A DNA stretch of 64,000 bases from CAYZED01 sp964477445 (lineage in GTDB: Bacteria > Bacillota > Clostridia > Lutisporales > Lutisporaceae), in the NCBI GenBank assembly GCA_964477445.1, contig CAYZED010000006.1:71081-135080 (forward strand). Reading direction: 5' to 3'. Positions 17,299-26,194 of the stretch are shown one piece after another; position 1 is the stretch's first letter; every line of letters starts with the position of its first letter. The notes beneath the pieces were generated by a model. The model saw only the letters and a list, made by a program, of their open reading frames with translations, searched no databases and had not been told where the DNA came from. Position numbers and translations under genes: made by a program.

Positions 17299-19776
17299 TT
17301 ATTTTATCAAATTAATTGATTTTGTTGTTTTATCATTCACTTTTTTTGGGGCCAGATATGCTTCAATAATACTTATAGCAACAGGGGCTGTATAATTACC
17401 ATGCCCACCTTCTAAAACATTGATCGCTATAGCTATCTTTGGCTTATCATATGGTGCAAAAGCAACGAACCAACCGTGATTGTCGTAATAGAGATAGTAA
17501 TCCGGCTTATTCACTGGATCAGGTCTGTATTTCCCAGCTTCGGCTGTTCCAGTTTTTCCACTTATATGAATAGTTGAGTTTGTAAAATATGAGCTTGCCG
17601 TTCCACCTTGTTCATTAGTTACAGCATACATTCCTTTTTTTATAGCTTCAACATATTCAGGTTTCATGTTGAGTTTTTCTGCAACTTCTGGTTTTTTCTG
17701 CAACACTGTTTCTCCATCAAAACTCACTATTTTGTCAACTATATATGGTTTATATCGTGTCCCACCATTTACTAACGTTGAAACACACGTAGCCATTTGA
17801 AGAGTCGTAGCAGAATCCATGCCTTGACCAATAACTGCATTTAGAACGTCTCCAGGCATCCACGCACTCTCAGTTACGAACCTTAGTACTCTATCAGCAA
17901 TCTCCGGGTTCGAAAAACCCATTTCTTTCATTCTTTTTCTTATGGTTGTGCCGCCAGGGCTATTATCAAGATATCCGATTATTTCATTAATGTTTGCTTC
18001 ATTGGTAATTTTTAAACCATTTACTACGTAACTCTTTAAATAAGCCTTAAAGAACTCAAGCTTACTCTCTGGTCCTTCAATTCTTCCTTTATATTCATTA
18101 GGAAGTTCAATCCCAGTATAATCTCCAAAACCTAACTTCTTGGCATATTTTTCAAAAGTTGCCCCTCCCATTCTCCTTCCAACTTCAAAAAAGAAAAAGT
18201 TGCATGAGCTTTTAATAGCATCTGATACATCAACATACCCATGAGTTCTATGATAAAGTTTATAAATAAGACACGAAGGTGTAACTCCTGGAATTGCAGT
18301 ATACAGACCTCTATCCAGAATTTTTTCATTAACAGTTATGGCCCCAGATTGAAGTCCTGCAAGAGCTGAAACCATTTTCATGGTTGATGCTGGTGCTTGT
18401 GGGGAAGAAATCGCAATGTTAACCAACGGACGAGGTGCATAAATTGAATCGCTAGTAGGTTGCAGTGCTTCCCAATTTTTTGATGATATTCCGTTGCTGA
18501 ATAGATTTGGGTCATATTCTGGAATACTAACCATAGCGAGTATTTTTCCAGTGTTTATTTCCATAGCTACAACGGACCCAGAATAAGCATGAGTATATGG
18601 TTTTATCCCAAGTTTTGGAATGCCTTTTCTGATATCATTAATGTTTTTTTTCAGAGCCTCTTCTGCGATTTTTTGTAATTTAAGATCTATTGTTAAAAAA
18701 ACAGTATTACCTGGCGTAGGCGGTAAGTCGCTCACAGTATTTATCAAATTCCCCTTAACATCTACTTCAACCTGTTTTTCGCCATTTTTACCTTTTAAAT
18801 AGCTCTCCATCGAGTCTTCGATACCTGATTTCCCAACCATTGCATCTGGTTGATACCCCAATTCTTCATCGACTTCTTCGCCAATTCTGCCCATATAGCC
18901 CAATATGTGGCAAGCGAGTTTGTTATAAGGATAGTTTCTTACCGGAGTCATTACTACTTCAACACCTGGTAAAAAGTACCTATTCTCTTCTACTTCTGCA
19001 CGTGTTTTTTCTGTAACATTTTTTGATATTTCAACTGGCTCAAAGGCTTTATATTTATTTAAACTTAATAGATATCTTATTGACAAAATTTTTCGGGCAT
19101 CTAAAAGCGAATACTCGGTTTTCGAAATATACAAATTTTCAAATAGTTTATCCAACGCTTCCTCAGCTGTTGCATTTTCAGGGATGCTATTTTGTTTTTT
19201 CCATCTAATTTCACTATATACGCTATTATATTCCATGTTATACAAATCAAAAGGAATACTAATACCCATTTCATTCTTTAAAATATCATATGCTTCAACA
19301 TCTAAAATTTTCGGGGAAATATTATTGTCTAATCGAAGTTTTGCAAAAGCTTGCTCAGCTGAATAATTCATTGGTATCCTATTTTTTTTCATCCAAGCTA
19401 TTTCATCATCTTTAAATCTAAATTTTATGGGGTTTATATCTATTGGTACATCATCTATAACTTCATCACCATTTTTTGTTATAAGTTTAGATAGATAGAG
19501 GGCCATTTCATTTTGTGTTTTTGAATCAAGTCCCATTTTTACTATCTTAATAGAGTAATTTTGAGAATTACCGGCCATCACTCTTCCATATTTATCAGTA
19601 ATATTTCCTCTGGGTGCTTCTACAACAACCTTTCTTGTTCTTAATAATTCAGATTTTTCGCGATATGCCTCACCGTGCACAATCTGTAAATCAGCTAATT
19701 TTAGAATCAATGAAAGCCCCACTAGAACTATTATAAGCAGTAGAATATTTATTCTATTATTAAAAAACTTCTTCAT
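17299..19776 (-). CDS. mrdA: Penicillin-binding protein 2 (class B transpeptidase), extended
   Basis: An 825-residue peptidoglycan transpeptidase of the elongasome. It has an N-terminal membrane anchor (about 10-30), a pedestal domain from about 45, and the transpeptidase domain with SxxK at Ser464 (STMK), SCN at about 524 and KTG in SGKTGTAEAG near 745. It is longer than a typical PBP2 (about 600-700). The pedestal region contains two similar segments (about 121-149 and 186-214) sharing the pattern EI-W-K-N-IP-AE-A-KL. It lies between mreD and minC in the shape/division operon and starts after GTAGGTG. Confidence 0.93.
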   Translation of the reverse strand: MKKFFNNRINILLLIIVLVGLSLILKLADLQIVHGEAYREKSELLRTRKVVVEAPRGNITDKYGRVMAGNSQNYSIKIVKMGLDSKTQNEMALYLSKLITKNGDEVIDDVPIDINPIKFRFKDDEIAWMKKNRIPMNYSAEQAFAKLRLDNNISPKILDVEAYDILKNEMGISIPFDLYNMEYNSVYSEIRWKKQNSIPENATAEEALDKLFENLYISKTEYSLLDARKILSIRYLLSLNKYKAFEPVEISKNVTEKTRAEVEENRYFLPGVEVVMTPVRNYPYNKLACHILGYMGRIGEEVDEELGYQPDAMVGKSGIEDSMESYLKGKNGEKQVEVDVKGNLINTVSDLPPTPGNTVFLTIDLKLQKIAEEALKKNINDIRKGIPKLGIKPYTHAYSGSVVAMEINTGKILAMVSIPEYDPNLFSNGISSKNWEALQPTSDSIYAPRPLVNIAISSPQAPASTMKMVSALAGLQSGAITVNEKILDRGLYTAIPGVTPSCLIYKLYHRTHGYVDVSDAIKSSCNFFFFEVGRRMGGATFEKYAKKLGFGDYTGIELPNEYKGRIEGPESKLEFFKAYLKSYVVNGLKITNEANINEIIGYLDNSPGGTTIRKRMKEMGFSNPEIADRVLRFVTESAWMPGDVLNAVIGQGMDSATTLQMATCVSTLVNGGTRYKPYIVDKIVSFDGETVLQKKPEVAEKLNMKPEYVEAIKKGMYAVTNEQGGTASSYFTNSTIHISGKTGTAEAGKYRPDPVNKPDYYLYYDNHGWFVAFAPYDKPKIAIAINVLEGGHGNYTAPVAISIIEAYLAPKKVNDKTTKSINLIK

Positions 19777-19789
19777 CTTATCACCTACA

Positions 19790-20302
19790 TTAATAGATTC
19801 GTCGTTTTAATAATTCTTTCTTATCTATATACTGAATTAGTTTATATAAGAAAGAACACAAAACACCATTATACAAAACCAAAGGTAAAACCTTATCTAA
19901 AACAAACTTTATTGGGTCCATGCCAAAATACCCCAATGAACTAGTTAAATAATTAAACATATAAAATATCAGCTGTGATAATCCAACGGCTAATATATTA
20001 AAAATAATCGCTGGGAAAACATTATCTTTAAATACTTTTTCGCTATATATTCCGGCTACGTATCCTATAATCATATATGTTATTGCTGATATACCGATTA
20101 CTTTACCATACATTATGTCCAACATAAGACCACTCGCCAATCCAGAAAATGCACCATAACTTTTACCTCTTAATAAAGAAATTGCAACCACAATCATTAA
20201 AGTAAAATCTGGTTTAATCCCCAAAATTCTAAATCCATGAAAAAGTGTGCCTTCTAACGCAATATTCGCCAATAAAAGTAAAGAGATCGCAATTATTCTC
20301 AT
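19790..20302 (-). CDS. mreD: Rod shape-determining protein MreD
   Basis: A 170-residue membrane protein with about five hydrophobic segments and the family motif GIKPDFTLMIVVAISLLRGK near residue 28. It is part of the MreBCD elongasome. GGAGG precedes the ATG and it lies between mreC (16 bp) and mrdA (13 bp). Confidence 0.9.
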   Translation of the reverse strand: MRIIAISLLLLANIALEGTLFHGFRILGIKPDFTLMIVVAISLLRGKSYGAFSGLASGLMLDIMYGKVIGISAITYMIIGYVAGIYSEKVFKDNVFPAIIFNILAVGLSQLIFYMFNYLTSSLGYFGMDPIKFVLDKVLPLVLYNGVLCSFLYKLIQYIDKKELLKRRIY

Positions 20303-20318
20303 TACTTGTCCTCCATAA

Positions 20319-21131
20319 TTATTTTTTAATAATAAAGACTTCTTCTAGTTTGCTAAGATTCGCAGAAGGCTCTATTGTAACAAATTTTTGTAGTTTTTTC
20401 TCATCTTTGACTACACTTTTAACTTTACCAATATATAATCCTTTAGGAACCGTACTCAAATTTGAAGTAATTATTTCATCTCCTCGTATAATATCAGCTT
20501 CTGGTGACATTATCGCAATAATGCCATTTCCGCTGTTTCCCATAACAATACCAAGTTCTCTTGTCCTGTTAACTAAGATGCTAACAGAACTTCGATCATC
20601 GTTAATGGCCATAAACTTAGACCAAGTAGCTGATACCTCAATTATTCTACCTACGAGATTCCCATCACCAATTATAACAGCATTATTAACTCCAACACCA
20701 TCATTAGAACCCTTATCAATAGTAAATACTTCAAACCAGTTTCCAGGATCTTTTCCTGAAACCTCAGCTGAAATAAAGGTCTTTTTTAAGACTGTTTTTT
20801 TATAATCCAATGCAGTTCTGAGTCTTTCATTTTCTAACGCTACCTGGGTGAATCTTAAATTGTCCATTTTTAATGTCTCAACTTCTTTTTTTAAAGCAAT
20901 ATTTTCTTCTCTTAAATAGCTAAAATCATGAATGCTTTTTCCAATTCCACCAAAAAAGTTTCCTATACCATTAAAAGCATAATTTATTGGGCTAACGATA
21001 ATTCCCACAATCCCCCCTATAGGGTCTGTTAATGCTCGGCCATTTTTTGTGGCACCCATAAATATCATTAATATTATGCTGATTATTATTATAGATATAA
21101 TAAGTTTGTTCTTAAAAACTGTTGAAAACAA
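20319..21131 (-). CDS. mreC: Rod shape-determining protein MreC
   Basis: A 270-residue MreC with an N-terminal membrane segment (about 8-27), a coiled-coil (LREENIALKKEVETLKMDNL near 73) and the beta-domain (KDPGNWFEVFTIDKGSNDGV near 130). It scaffolds elongasome enzymes outside the membrane. The start is doubtful: the only in-frame start is a TTG at 21131, a stop codon lies 15 bases upstream, and no Shine-Dalgarno is visible. The expected neighbour mreB is not seen. A base error or rearrangement near the contig end is possible. Confidence 0.88.
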   Translation of the reverse strand: MFSTVFKNKLIISIIIISIILMIFMGATKNGRALTDPIGGIVGIIVSPINYAFNGIGNFFGGIGKSIHDFSYLREENIALKKEVETLKMDNLRFTQVALENERLRTALDYKKTVLKKTFISAEVSGKDPGNWFEVFTIDKGSNDGVGVNNAVIIGDGNLVGRIIEVSATWSKFMAINDDRSSVSILVNRTRELGIVMGNSGNGIIAIMSPEADIIRGDEIITSNLSTVPKGLYIGKVKSVVKDEKKLQKFVTIEPSANLSKLEEVFIIKK

Positions 21132-21244
21132 ATAAAAATAAGTTCATAATTTTAAAGTAAAAAAGCATAACAAAAGTTGATTAATTGATTTTAATTTTTC
21201 ATTATATAATGTAACTATTATTGCAAAGGATGTATATAATTTTA

Positions 21245-21863
21245 TCAACAATACAGNNNNNNNNNNTTCCTCGTATCCCATATGTATAAATTCTTCGGTT
21301 AATGCATTCAAAGGCAATCCAACAACGTTAAAATAACATCCTTTAATTTGTTTGATAAATCTAGATGCTTTTCCCTGAATTCCATATGCTCCCGCTTTGT
21401 CAAATGGTTCTTTAGTATTAATATATTTTTTGATTTCAACATCATTAAGTTCTTTGAACTGAACTTCAGTTGTTACTGAGAATGTTCGGGTTTTCATGCT
21501 AGTAATATCAATTATTGTAACACCAGTAATAACAATATGCGATCTATTTGAAAGCTCACACAACATCAAAGCCGCTTCTTCCTCAGAAACCGGCTTTCCT
21601 AATATTTTATCGGTGTATACTATCGTATCAGCACCTATAACGATGCATTCCTCATGCTCATTATCTTTTAATGATTTATTCTCAAAATAAATTCTTTCAG
21701 CCACCGCTTCGGCCTTCTTCTTCGAAAGCATTTCTGCAATATCCCTTGGATCTACACCTTCAAAACTCTCATCTATATCAGAAACCATAACAACGAAATC
21801 ATTGATAATGTTACTTAATAATTCTTTTCGTCTTGGTGACGCCGAAGCTAATACGATTTTCAT
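21245..21863 (-). CDS. maf: Maf-like nucleoside triphosphate pyrophosphatase
   Basis: Hydrolyses non-canonical nucleotides (dTTP/UTP-type Maf). Seen features are ASASPRRKELL at residues 6-16, IGADTIVY near 72, GKPVSEEEA near 88 and the DKAGAYGIQGKASRFI motif near 152. It reaches the 10-N gap at residue 199 (MGYEE), which is near full length. If the gap is really zero bases, the frame ends three codons later at TGA, giving a natural end. It follows the DUF4321 gene and is normally followed by radC and mreB in relatives. Confidence 0.88.
21257..21266. other. Scaffold gap (10 N) at the end of maf
   Basis: Ten Ns at the maf 3' end. radC and mreB could be missing here if the gap length is arbitrary, although a zero-length join also gives a sensible maf stop. 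Confidence 0.95.
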
Positions 21864-21868
21864 ATCTT

Positions 21869-22120
21869 TTAAATCTTTCTATATGCGATATAGGCGATAA
21901 CAAGCCCTATAATACCAAAAATATTAATGTTAATTGAAATCCCAAAAGTTAATTTGATAATATTTAAATCCCAAGTATGTGGAGAAACACCCATGTTATA
22001 ACCAAAATTTAAAATTGGTAAATACTTTCCTAAAACACTTCCTAAAAAACCACCGATTACGATCCCTAGTATTGACAATACAATAAGTATACCAATATTT
22101 CTATTGTTGTTTTTTACCAT
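21869..22120 (-). CDS. DUF4321 small membrane protein
   Basis: An 83-residue protein with two hydrophobic segments (about 7-29 and 61-80) and a glycine-rich GIVIGGFLGSVLGKYLPIL. Proteins of this type (DUF4321) precede maf in many Clostridia; the function is unknown. The start at 22120 has AAAGGAAG upstream, while a longer reading lacks one. It ends 5 bp before maf. Confidence 0.75.
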   Translation of the reverse strand: MVKNNNRNIGILIVLSILGIVIGGFLGSVLGKYLPILNFGYNMGVSPHTWDLNIIKLTFGISININIFGIIGLVIAYIAYRKI

Positions 22121-22358
22121 TTGAAACTTCCTTTCTGAGAAATAAGCATAGTAAATTAATTCTAACATTTATTTCAAAGCATTTCAAATCTAAATTGAAT
22201 ATTAAATAATGTTAATTGCTAGTAAACCGCATAATAAGTTTGGTATAATCATGATGTACATATTTAGAGTTAACTATTACAATTTTGCTTTTCAAAATCT
22301 ATTTTTTCAAAGCAAATCCGTACATCTATCCGTATGTCTAAATGAAAGGAAGAAAATT

Positions 22359-22949
22359 ATGTCTAGTTATTCGAATAACTTAGTCCAACAAAAGCTTGCC
22401 GAAGTAAAAAGAAGTCTCCCTTCATATGTAGCAGAGCGAATGAATACGAATGATAACGCTGTCAAAGAATCAAATCGAACTGTATCAACTGGAAATAACA
22501 CCGCGAGTAACGATTTCGCTAGTGTTTTAAATATCGAAACATCAAATATAAATTCTGGTAGTATTAAATCACCAGCAGAATACGAGAGTATTATTAATGA
22601 CGTCTCAAAAAAGTATAATATCAGCACTAAAGTGATAAATGCAGTAATTAAAGCAGAATCCAGCTTTAATCCCGATTCGGTCTCCTCTGCTGGTGCTATG
22701 GGTCTTATGCAACTTATGCCAGCTACAGCTAAAGGTCTAGGCGTTTCCAACCCTATGGATCCCGCCCAAAACATAGAAGGCGGCGTAAAATATCTTAATT
22801 ATCAGCTCAAGCGTTTTGATGGAAATCTTGAATATGCATTAGCAGCTTATAATGCGGGACCAGGTGCAGTAATAAAATATGGCGGAGTCCCTCCGTATAA
22901 GGAAACACAAGCATATGTTAAAAAAATAATGGATATGGTTAATAGCTAG
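22359..22949 (+). CDS. Lytic transglycosylase (SLT domain), no visible signal peptide
   Basis: A 196-residue protein whose C-terminal half (about 80-196) is a goose-lysozyme-like SLT domain: catalytic Glu in IKAESSFNP, then SAGAMGLMQLMPATAKGLG and AAYNAGPGAV. It cleaves the glycan strand of peptidoglycan. The N-terminal 75 residues are polar and rich in Ser/Asn, with no hydrophobic signal segment. Starting at 22359 (AAAGGAAG upstream) this is a cytoplasmic N-terminus; the longer frame starting at 22209 adds no convincing signal and no site. Export by a flagellar-type route, as for FlgJ-like enzymes, or release by lysis are guesses. Confidence 0.85.
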   Translation: MSSYSNNLVQQKLAEVKRSLPSYVAERMNTNDNAVKESNRTVSTGNNTASNDFASVLNIETSNINSGSIKSPAEYESIINDVSKKYNISTKVINAVIKAESSFNPDSVSSAGAMGLMQLMPATAKGLGVSNPMDPAQNIEGGVKYLNYQLKRFDGNLEYALAAYNAGPGAVIKYGGVPPYKETQAYVKKIMDMVNS

Positions 22950-23008
22950 AATATCTTTTTAAAAATTTCAATTTGTTTCTATATGCTCCCAAATGTTTTG
23001 ATGCACAT

Positions 23009-23117
23009 ACATATGTATTCATGTAATCCATGTGTATCCATGTGTATCCATGTGTATCCATGTGTATCCATGTGTATCCATGTGTATTCATGTGTATTCA
23101 TGTGTATTCATGTGTAT
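23009..23117. repeat. 10-bp tandem repeat TGTGTATYCA
   Basis: Five perfect copies of TGTGTATCCA from 23031 followed by three of TGTGTATTCA, with decayed copies on the left side (ATATGTATTC, ATGTAATCCA). It lies in the 358-bp gene-free stretch between the transglycosylase and the KimA-like gene. Confidence 0.95.
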
Positions 23118-23124
23118 ATCCAAT

Positions 23125-23154
23125 TAATCGCGAGTAATCGTGAGTAATCGCGAG
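23125..23154. repeat. 10-bp tandem repeat TAATCGYGAG
   Basis: Three copies of TAATCGCGAG/TAATCGTGAG immediately after the first repeat. The same 10-bp period places both on one face of the helix. The rest of this intergenic stretch (23155-23307) is AT-rich, with TTGACA-like boxes but no convincing -10 and no c-di-AMP riboswitch motif. Confidence 0.9.
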
Positions 23155-23307
23155 TAATAACAAGATATCATAAGATAAAGTTCTGATTTGTTTCATTTTT
23201 TGTATTAATTAGCACTATTAACAGCTATTTTGACAAGTATTGAATTTGAGTTTGTCCTATAAAAGGAATAGACTTGACAAGGTAATTTAATTTTTTGAGG
23301 TGAAATA

Positions 23308-25152
23308 ATGCTTGCTTTTTTAAAAAAGCTTTTAATTGGACGTCCTTTGAAAAACGAGGAACTTCATGATGAAAAGCTAAATGTTTTTTGGGGACTCCCA
23401 ATTTTAAGTTCTGATGCTATTTCTTCGGTTGCTTATGCTGGGGAAGAAATACTGATGGTTTTTATAGGTGTCCTCGGTGTATTATCTTATAAATATTTAT
23501 TCTTCACAGCGCTAGCTATTGGTCTGCTATTGTTAATTCTCGTTTTTTCTTATAGGCAAACGATAGATAATTATCCTAATGGTGGCGGCGCATATATCGT
23601 CGCAATGGATAACCTAGGCGAAACGCCTGGCTTACTAGCTGGCTCAGCTCTGATAGTTGACTATATTCTAACAGTCGCTGTTAGTGCATCAGCAGGTACT
23701 GCTGCACTCGTATCAATGTGGAGCTTTTTAGCTGAATTCAGAGTCGAAATTACTATTGCAATTATAATTCTTATGACTATTGGTAATCTAAGAGGTGTTA
23801 AAGAATCAGCCAGAATTTTTGCGTTTCCGACTTATATTTTCTTAATATCAATGTTTTCAATGATAATTATTGGGATTGTCAAAGTATCTGTATTTCATAT
23901 AATTCCAACTTCTGCTTATGCAATACCTGCAGCTACCGCTGAAATAAGTATCTTTATTATCTTAAAAGCTTTTTCTGCTGGATGTACCGCTCTAACAGGC
24001 GTAGAGGCAGTTTCAAATGGAATTCCTAATTTTAAAGAACCAGCACAGAAAACAGCTAAAACCGTACTAGTACTGCTTGCATTTCTGGTACTTGCAATAT
24101 TTGGCGGAACATCATATTTGGCCACAATGTATCACGCAGTTCCAAATGGGGACGTAACAGTTTTATCCCAAATAGCACATTCAGTTTTTTCTGGCGGAAT
24201 TATGTACTATATTATCCAAATTTCGACCGCCTTAATACTTATAATGGCTGCCAATACGAGTTTCAGTGGCCTTCCACTTTTACTTTCGCTCATTGCTAAA
24301 GACGGATACGCGCCTCGTCAATTCTCTCAGAGAGGTGAAAGACTAGGTTACTCAAACGGAATCATACTCCTTGCAACAGCAGCAATAATCCTAGTAATGA
24401 GGTATGATGCCAGAACGCACGATTTGTTACCACTGTATGCAGTTGGTGTTTTCATATCATTTACGCTTTCCCAATCTGGAATGTTTGTGCGATGGATTAC
24501 TACCAGAAAAAAAGGTTGGCTAGTAAAAGCTATTATTAACGGAACTGGTGCGATTATAACCTTTTTTACCGTAATAATAATTGCTTATGAAAAGTTCATG
24601 GCTGGAGCCTGGTTAGTAATATTTTTATTACCTTTCCTAATCTGGCTAATGAGACAATCGAAAGAGCATTATCGAGGTTTTGCTAGACAATTGAAATTAA
24701 AACCTAAGGAAGTTGAGGGCGAATCTGATGTAATCGAGGTCCAAAACCATGTAGTTGTTCTTGTTTCATCATTAAATAAAGCAACACTTAAAGCGATAAA
24801 TTATGCCAAAGACCTTTGTGCTGGCAGAAATATTGTGGCTTTCCACATTTCTATGAGTATTGAAGAATCAAAAAAGATAAAAGAAAAATGGATAGAATGT
24901 CAAATTAACATACCATTAATCGTAAAGTATTCTCCTTATAGAGAGCTGATAAACCCTTTAGTTAAGTATATAGAATCAGAAGAACACCAGTCTTCTTTAG
25001 GCGATATGATAACCGTTGTAATGCCGCAGTTCGTAGTTAGTAAATGGTGGCATACGATTTATCATAACCAGACCGCAAACGCTATTAGAAAAAGACTTTT
25101 AAAGGATAGACATGTTGCTGTTGTAACGGTTCCATTTATTTTAGAGAATTGA
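23308..25152 (+). CDS. APC-family potassium importer, KimA-like
   Basis: A 614-residue secondary transporter with about twelve membrane segments (residues 20-450) and a cytoplasmic C-terminal domain (about 480-614) resembling a universal stress protein fold (VVVLVSSLNKATLKAINYAK). The opening IGRPLKNEELHDEKL and LSSDAISSVAYAGEEIL matches the Bacillus KimA (YdaO) pattern; KimA is a proton-coupled potassium importer inhibited by c-di-AMP. GAGGTG lies before the ATG. Bacillus kimA is under a c-di-AMP riboswitch; that RNA motif is not seen here. An amino-acid permease is the alternative, less likely given the USP-like tail. Confidence 0.8.
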   Translation: MLAFLKKLLIGRPLKNEELHDEKLNVFWGLPILSSDAISSVAYAGEEILMVFIGVLGVLSYKYLFFTALAIGLLLLILVFSYRQTIDNYPNGGGAYIVAMDNLGETPGLLAGSALIVDYILTVAVSASAGTAALVSMWSFLAEFRVEITIAIIILMTIGNLRGVKESARIFAFPTYIFLISMFSMIIIGIVKVSVFHIIPTSAYAIPAATAEISIFIILKAFSAGCTALTGVEAVSNGIPNFKEPAQKTAKTVLVLLAFLVLAIFGGTSYLATMYHAVPNGDVTVLSQIAHSVFSGGIMYYIIQISTALILIMAANTSFSGLPLLLSLIAKDGYAPRQFSQRGERLGYSNGIILLATAAIILVMRYDARTHDLLPLYAVGVFISFTLSQSGMFVRWITTRKKGWLVKAIINGTGAIITFFTVIIIAYEKFMAGAWLVIFLLPFLIWLMRQSKEHYRGFARQLKLKPKEVEGESDVIEVQNHVVVLVSSLNKATLKAINYAKDLCAGRNIVAFHISMSIEESKKIKEKWIECQINIPLIVKYSPYRELINPLVKYIESEEHQSSLGDMITVVMPQFVVSKWWHTIYHNQTANAIRKRLLKDRHVAVVTVPFILEN

Positions 25153-25193
25153 ATACTTAATCATTTTATCTAGAATTATTCCTGTTAGTATGA

Positions 25194-26012
25194 TTATTTA
25201 ACCCTATTAACAGGAACTTGGATTTCTGAGATATATTCATTCTCAGAATCAGAGAAATCATAATCCACGATATTCTTCTCGATTGAATCGCCAATAATTT
25301 CATAATTATTATCTTTTATCCATTCGACTATTACTTTATAATGTAGCGGCATTTCAGTATATGGGCCAATAAAAGTCATACAAACATAATCATTTTCCTC
25401 AATAGCTTTTAACTGCAGATTTCTTTCGAGATCTGCAGTATTTATTTCAATAAAATATCTATATTTATTAAAAACCCCATTAAGCATATCCTCTTTAGAA
25501 AGTGAAGTGTAAATCTGACCCTCTATCGACCAAGAACTAATTCTTAAATAATTACCAACATTTTTAAATTCTTGTTTTACTTCAATTTCACTCTTTAGAT
25601 TATTTATATCTAAAAAGATTCCTGCACGTTTTTGTATCCTCTTAATTCTAACAATTCCAAGCGTGGTCTCAACAGATTCTAATAATTCAACCTTATCTTT
25701 AATTTTCTTCTTGAGACTATTCAAACGATTAATTTTCTTTTCAATCTCTTCATCTTTACTTTTTAATAAATCTAGAAGATTCTTTCTATTCTTATTTTTC
25801 ATATAACCTCTTATTTCAGTTAATGAAATGTCTAAGCTCTTAAAAAATAAAACTCGGCTCAGTTTGAATAAACTTCTAAGATTATAATACCTATATTCAT
25901 TCTTTTTATCATATTCTGGTTTAAGAATATTCATTTTGTCATAATGTCTTAGTGTATCTGTACTAATATTGAATACCCGCGCTAACTCACCTATTAAAAA
26001 TTTATCTCTCAT
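25194..26012 (-). CDS. MerR-family regulator with GyrI-like effector domain
   Basis: A 272-residue regulator. The winged helix (residues 5-75; IGELARVFNISTDTLRHYDK) is followed by a dimerisation coiled coil (about 78-120, Lys/Leu rich) and a C-terminal region (about 150-272) like the GyrI/BmrR effector-binding domain, which senses amphipathic drugs. It stands alone, convergent with the KimA-like gene; no transporter target adjoins it. The inducer is unknown. Confidence 0.82.
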   Translation of the reverse strand: MRDKFLIGELARVFNISTDTLRHYDKMNILKPEYDKKNEYRYYNLRSLFKLSRVLFFKSLDISLTEIRGYMKNKNRKNLLDLLKSKDEEIEKKINRLNSLKKKIKDKVELLESVETTLGIVRIKRIQKRAGIFLDINNLKSEIEVKQEFKNVGNYLRISSWSIEGQIYTSLSKEDMLNGVFNKYRYFIEINTADLERNLQLKAIEENDYVCMTFIGPYTEMPLHYKVIVEWIKDNNYEIIGDSIEKNIVDYDFSDSENEYISEIQVPVNRVK

Positions 26013-26136
26013 AATACTTCTCTCTTTCTAGCTTTGTTTTTCAAGTGAATTATATGTATTGTAACATGAAAAAATAAAAATTAATTTCAAATAATATAAA
26101 ATTGTAAGTAGAATTTTTTAATCTTTTTACACTAGT

Positions 26137-26170
26137 AAAAAGGCAAGAAGCGTTTGCTTCATGCCTTTTT
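26137..26170. terminator. Bidirectional terminator after the dehydrogenase
   Basis: AAAAAGGCA / TGCCTTTTT stem with an inner GAAGC / GCTTC stem. Flanking A and T runs give a T-tract in both readings. On the minus strand it ends the dehydrogenase transcript. Confidence 0.9.
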
Positions 26171-26194
26171 GTTTTTGATGGTATAGGAAACTAC

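Noticed and set aside
23100..23160. CRISPR array
   Set aside because: Period is 10 bp with no spacers and no cas genes in the window.
25170..25215. CCTGTTA...TAACAGG inverted repeat between the KimA-like gene and merR
   Set aside because: Only 7-bp arms over a 20-base loop, overlapping the merR stop, with no T-run; not supported as a terminator.
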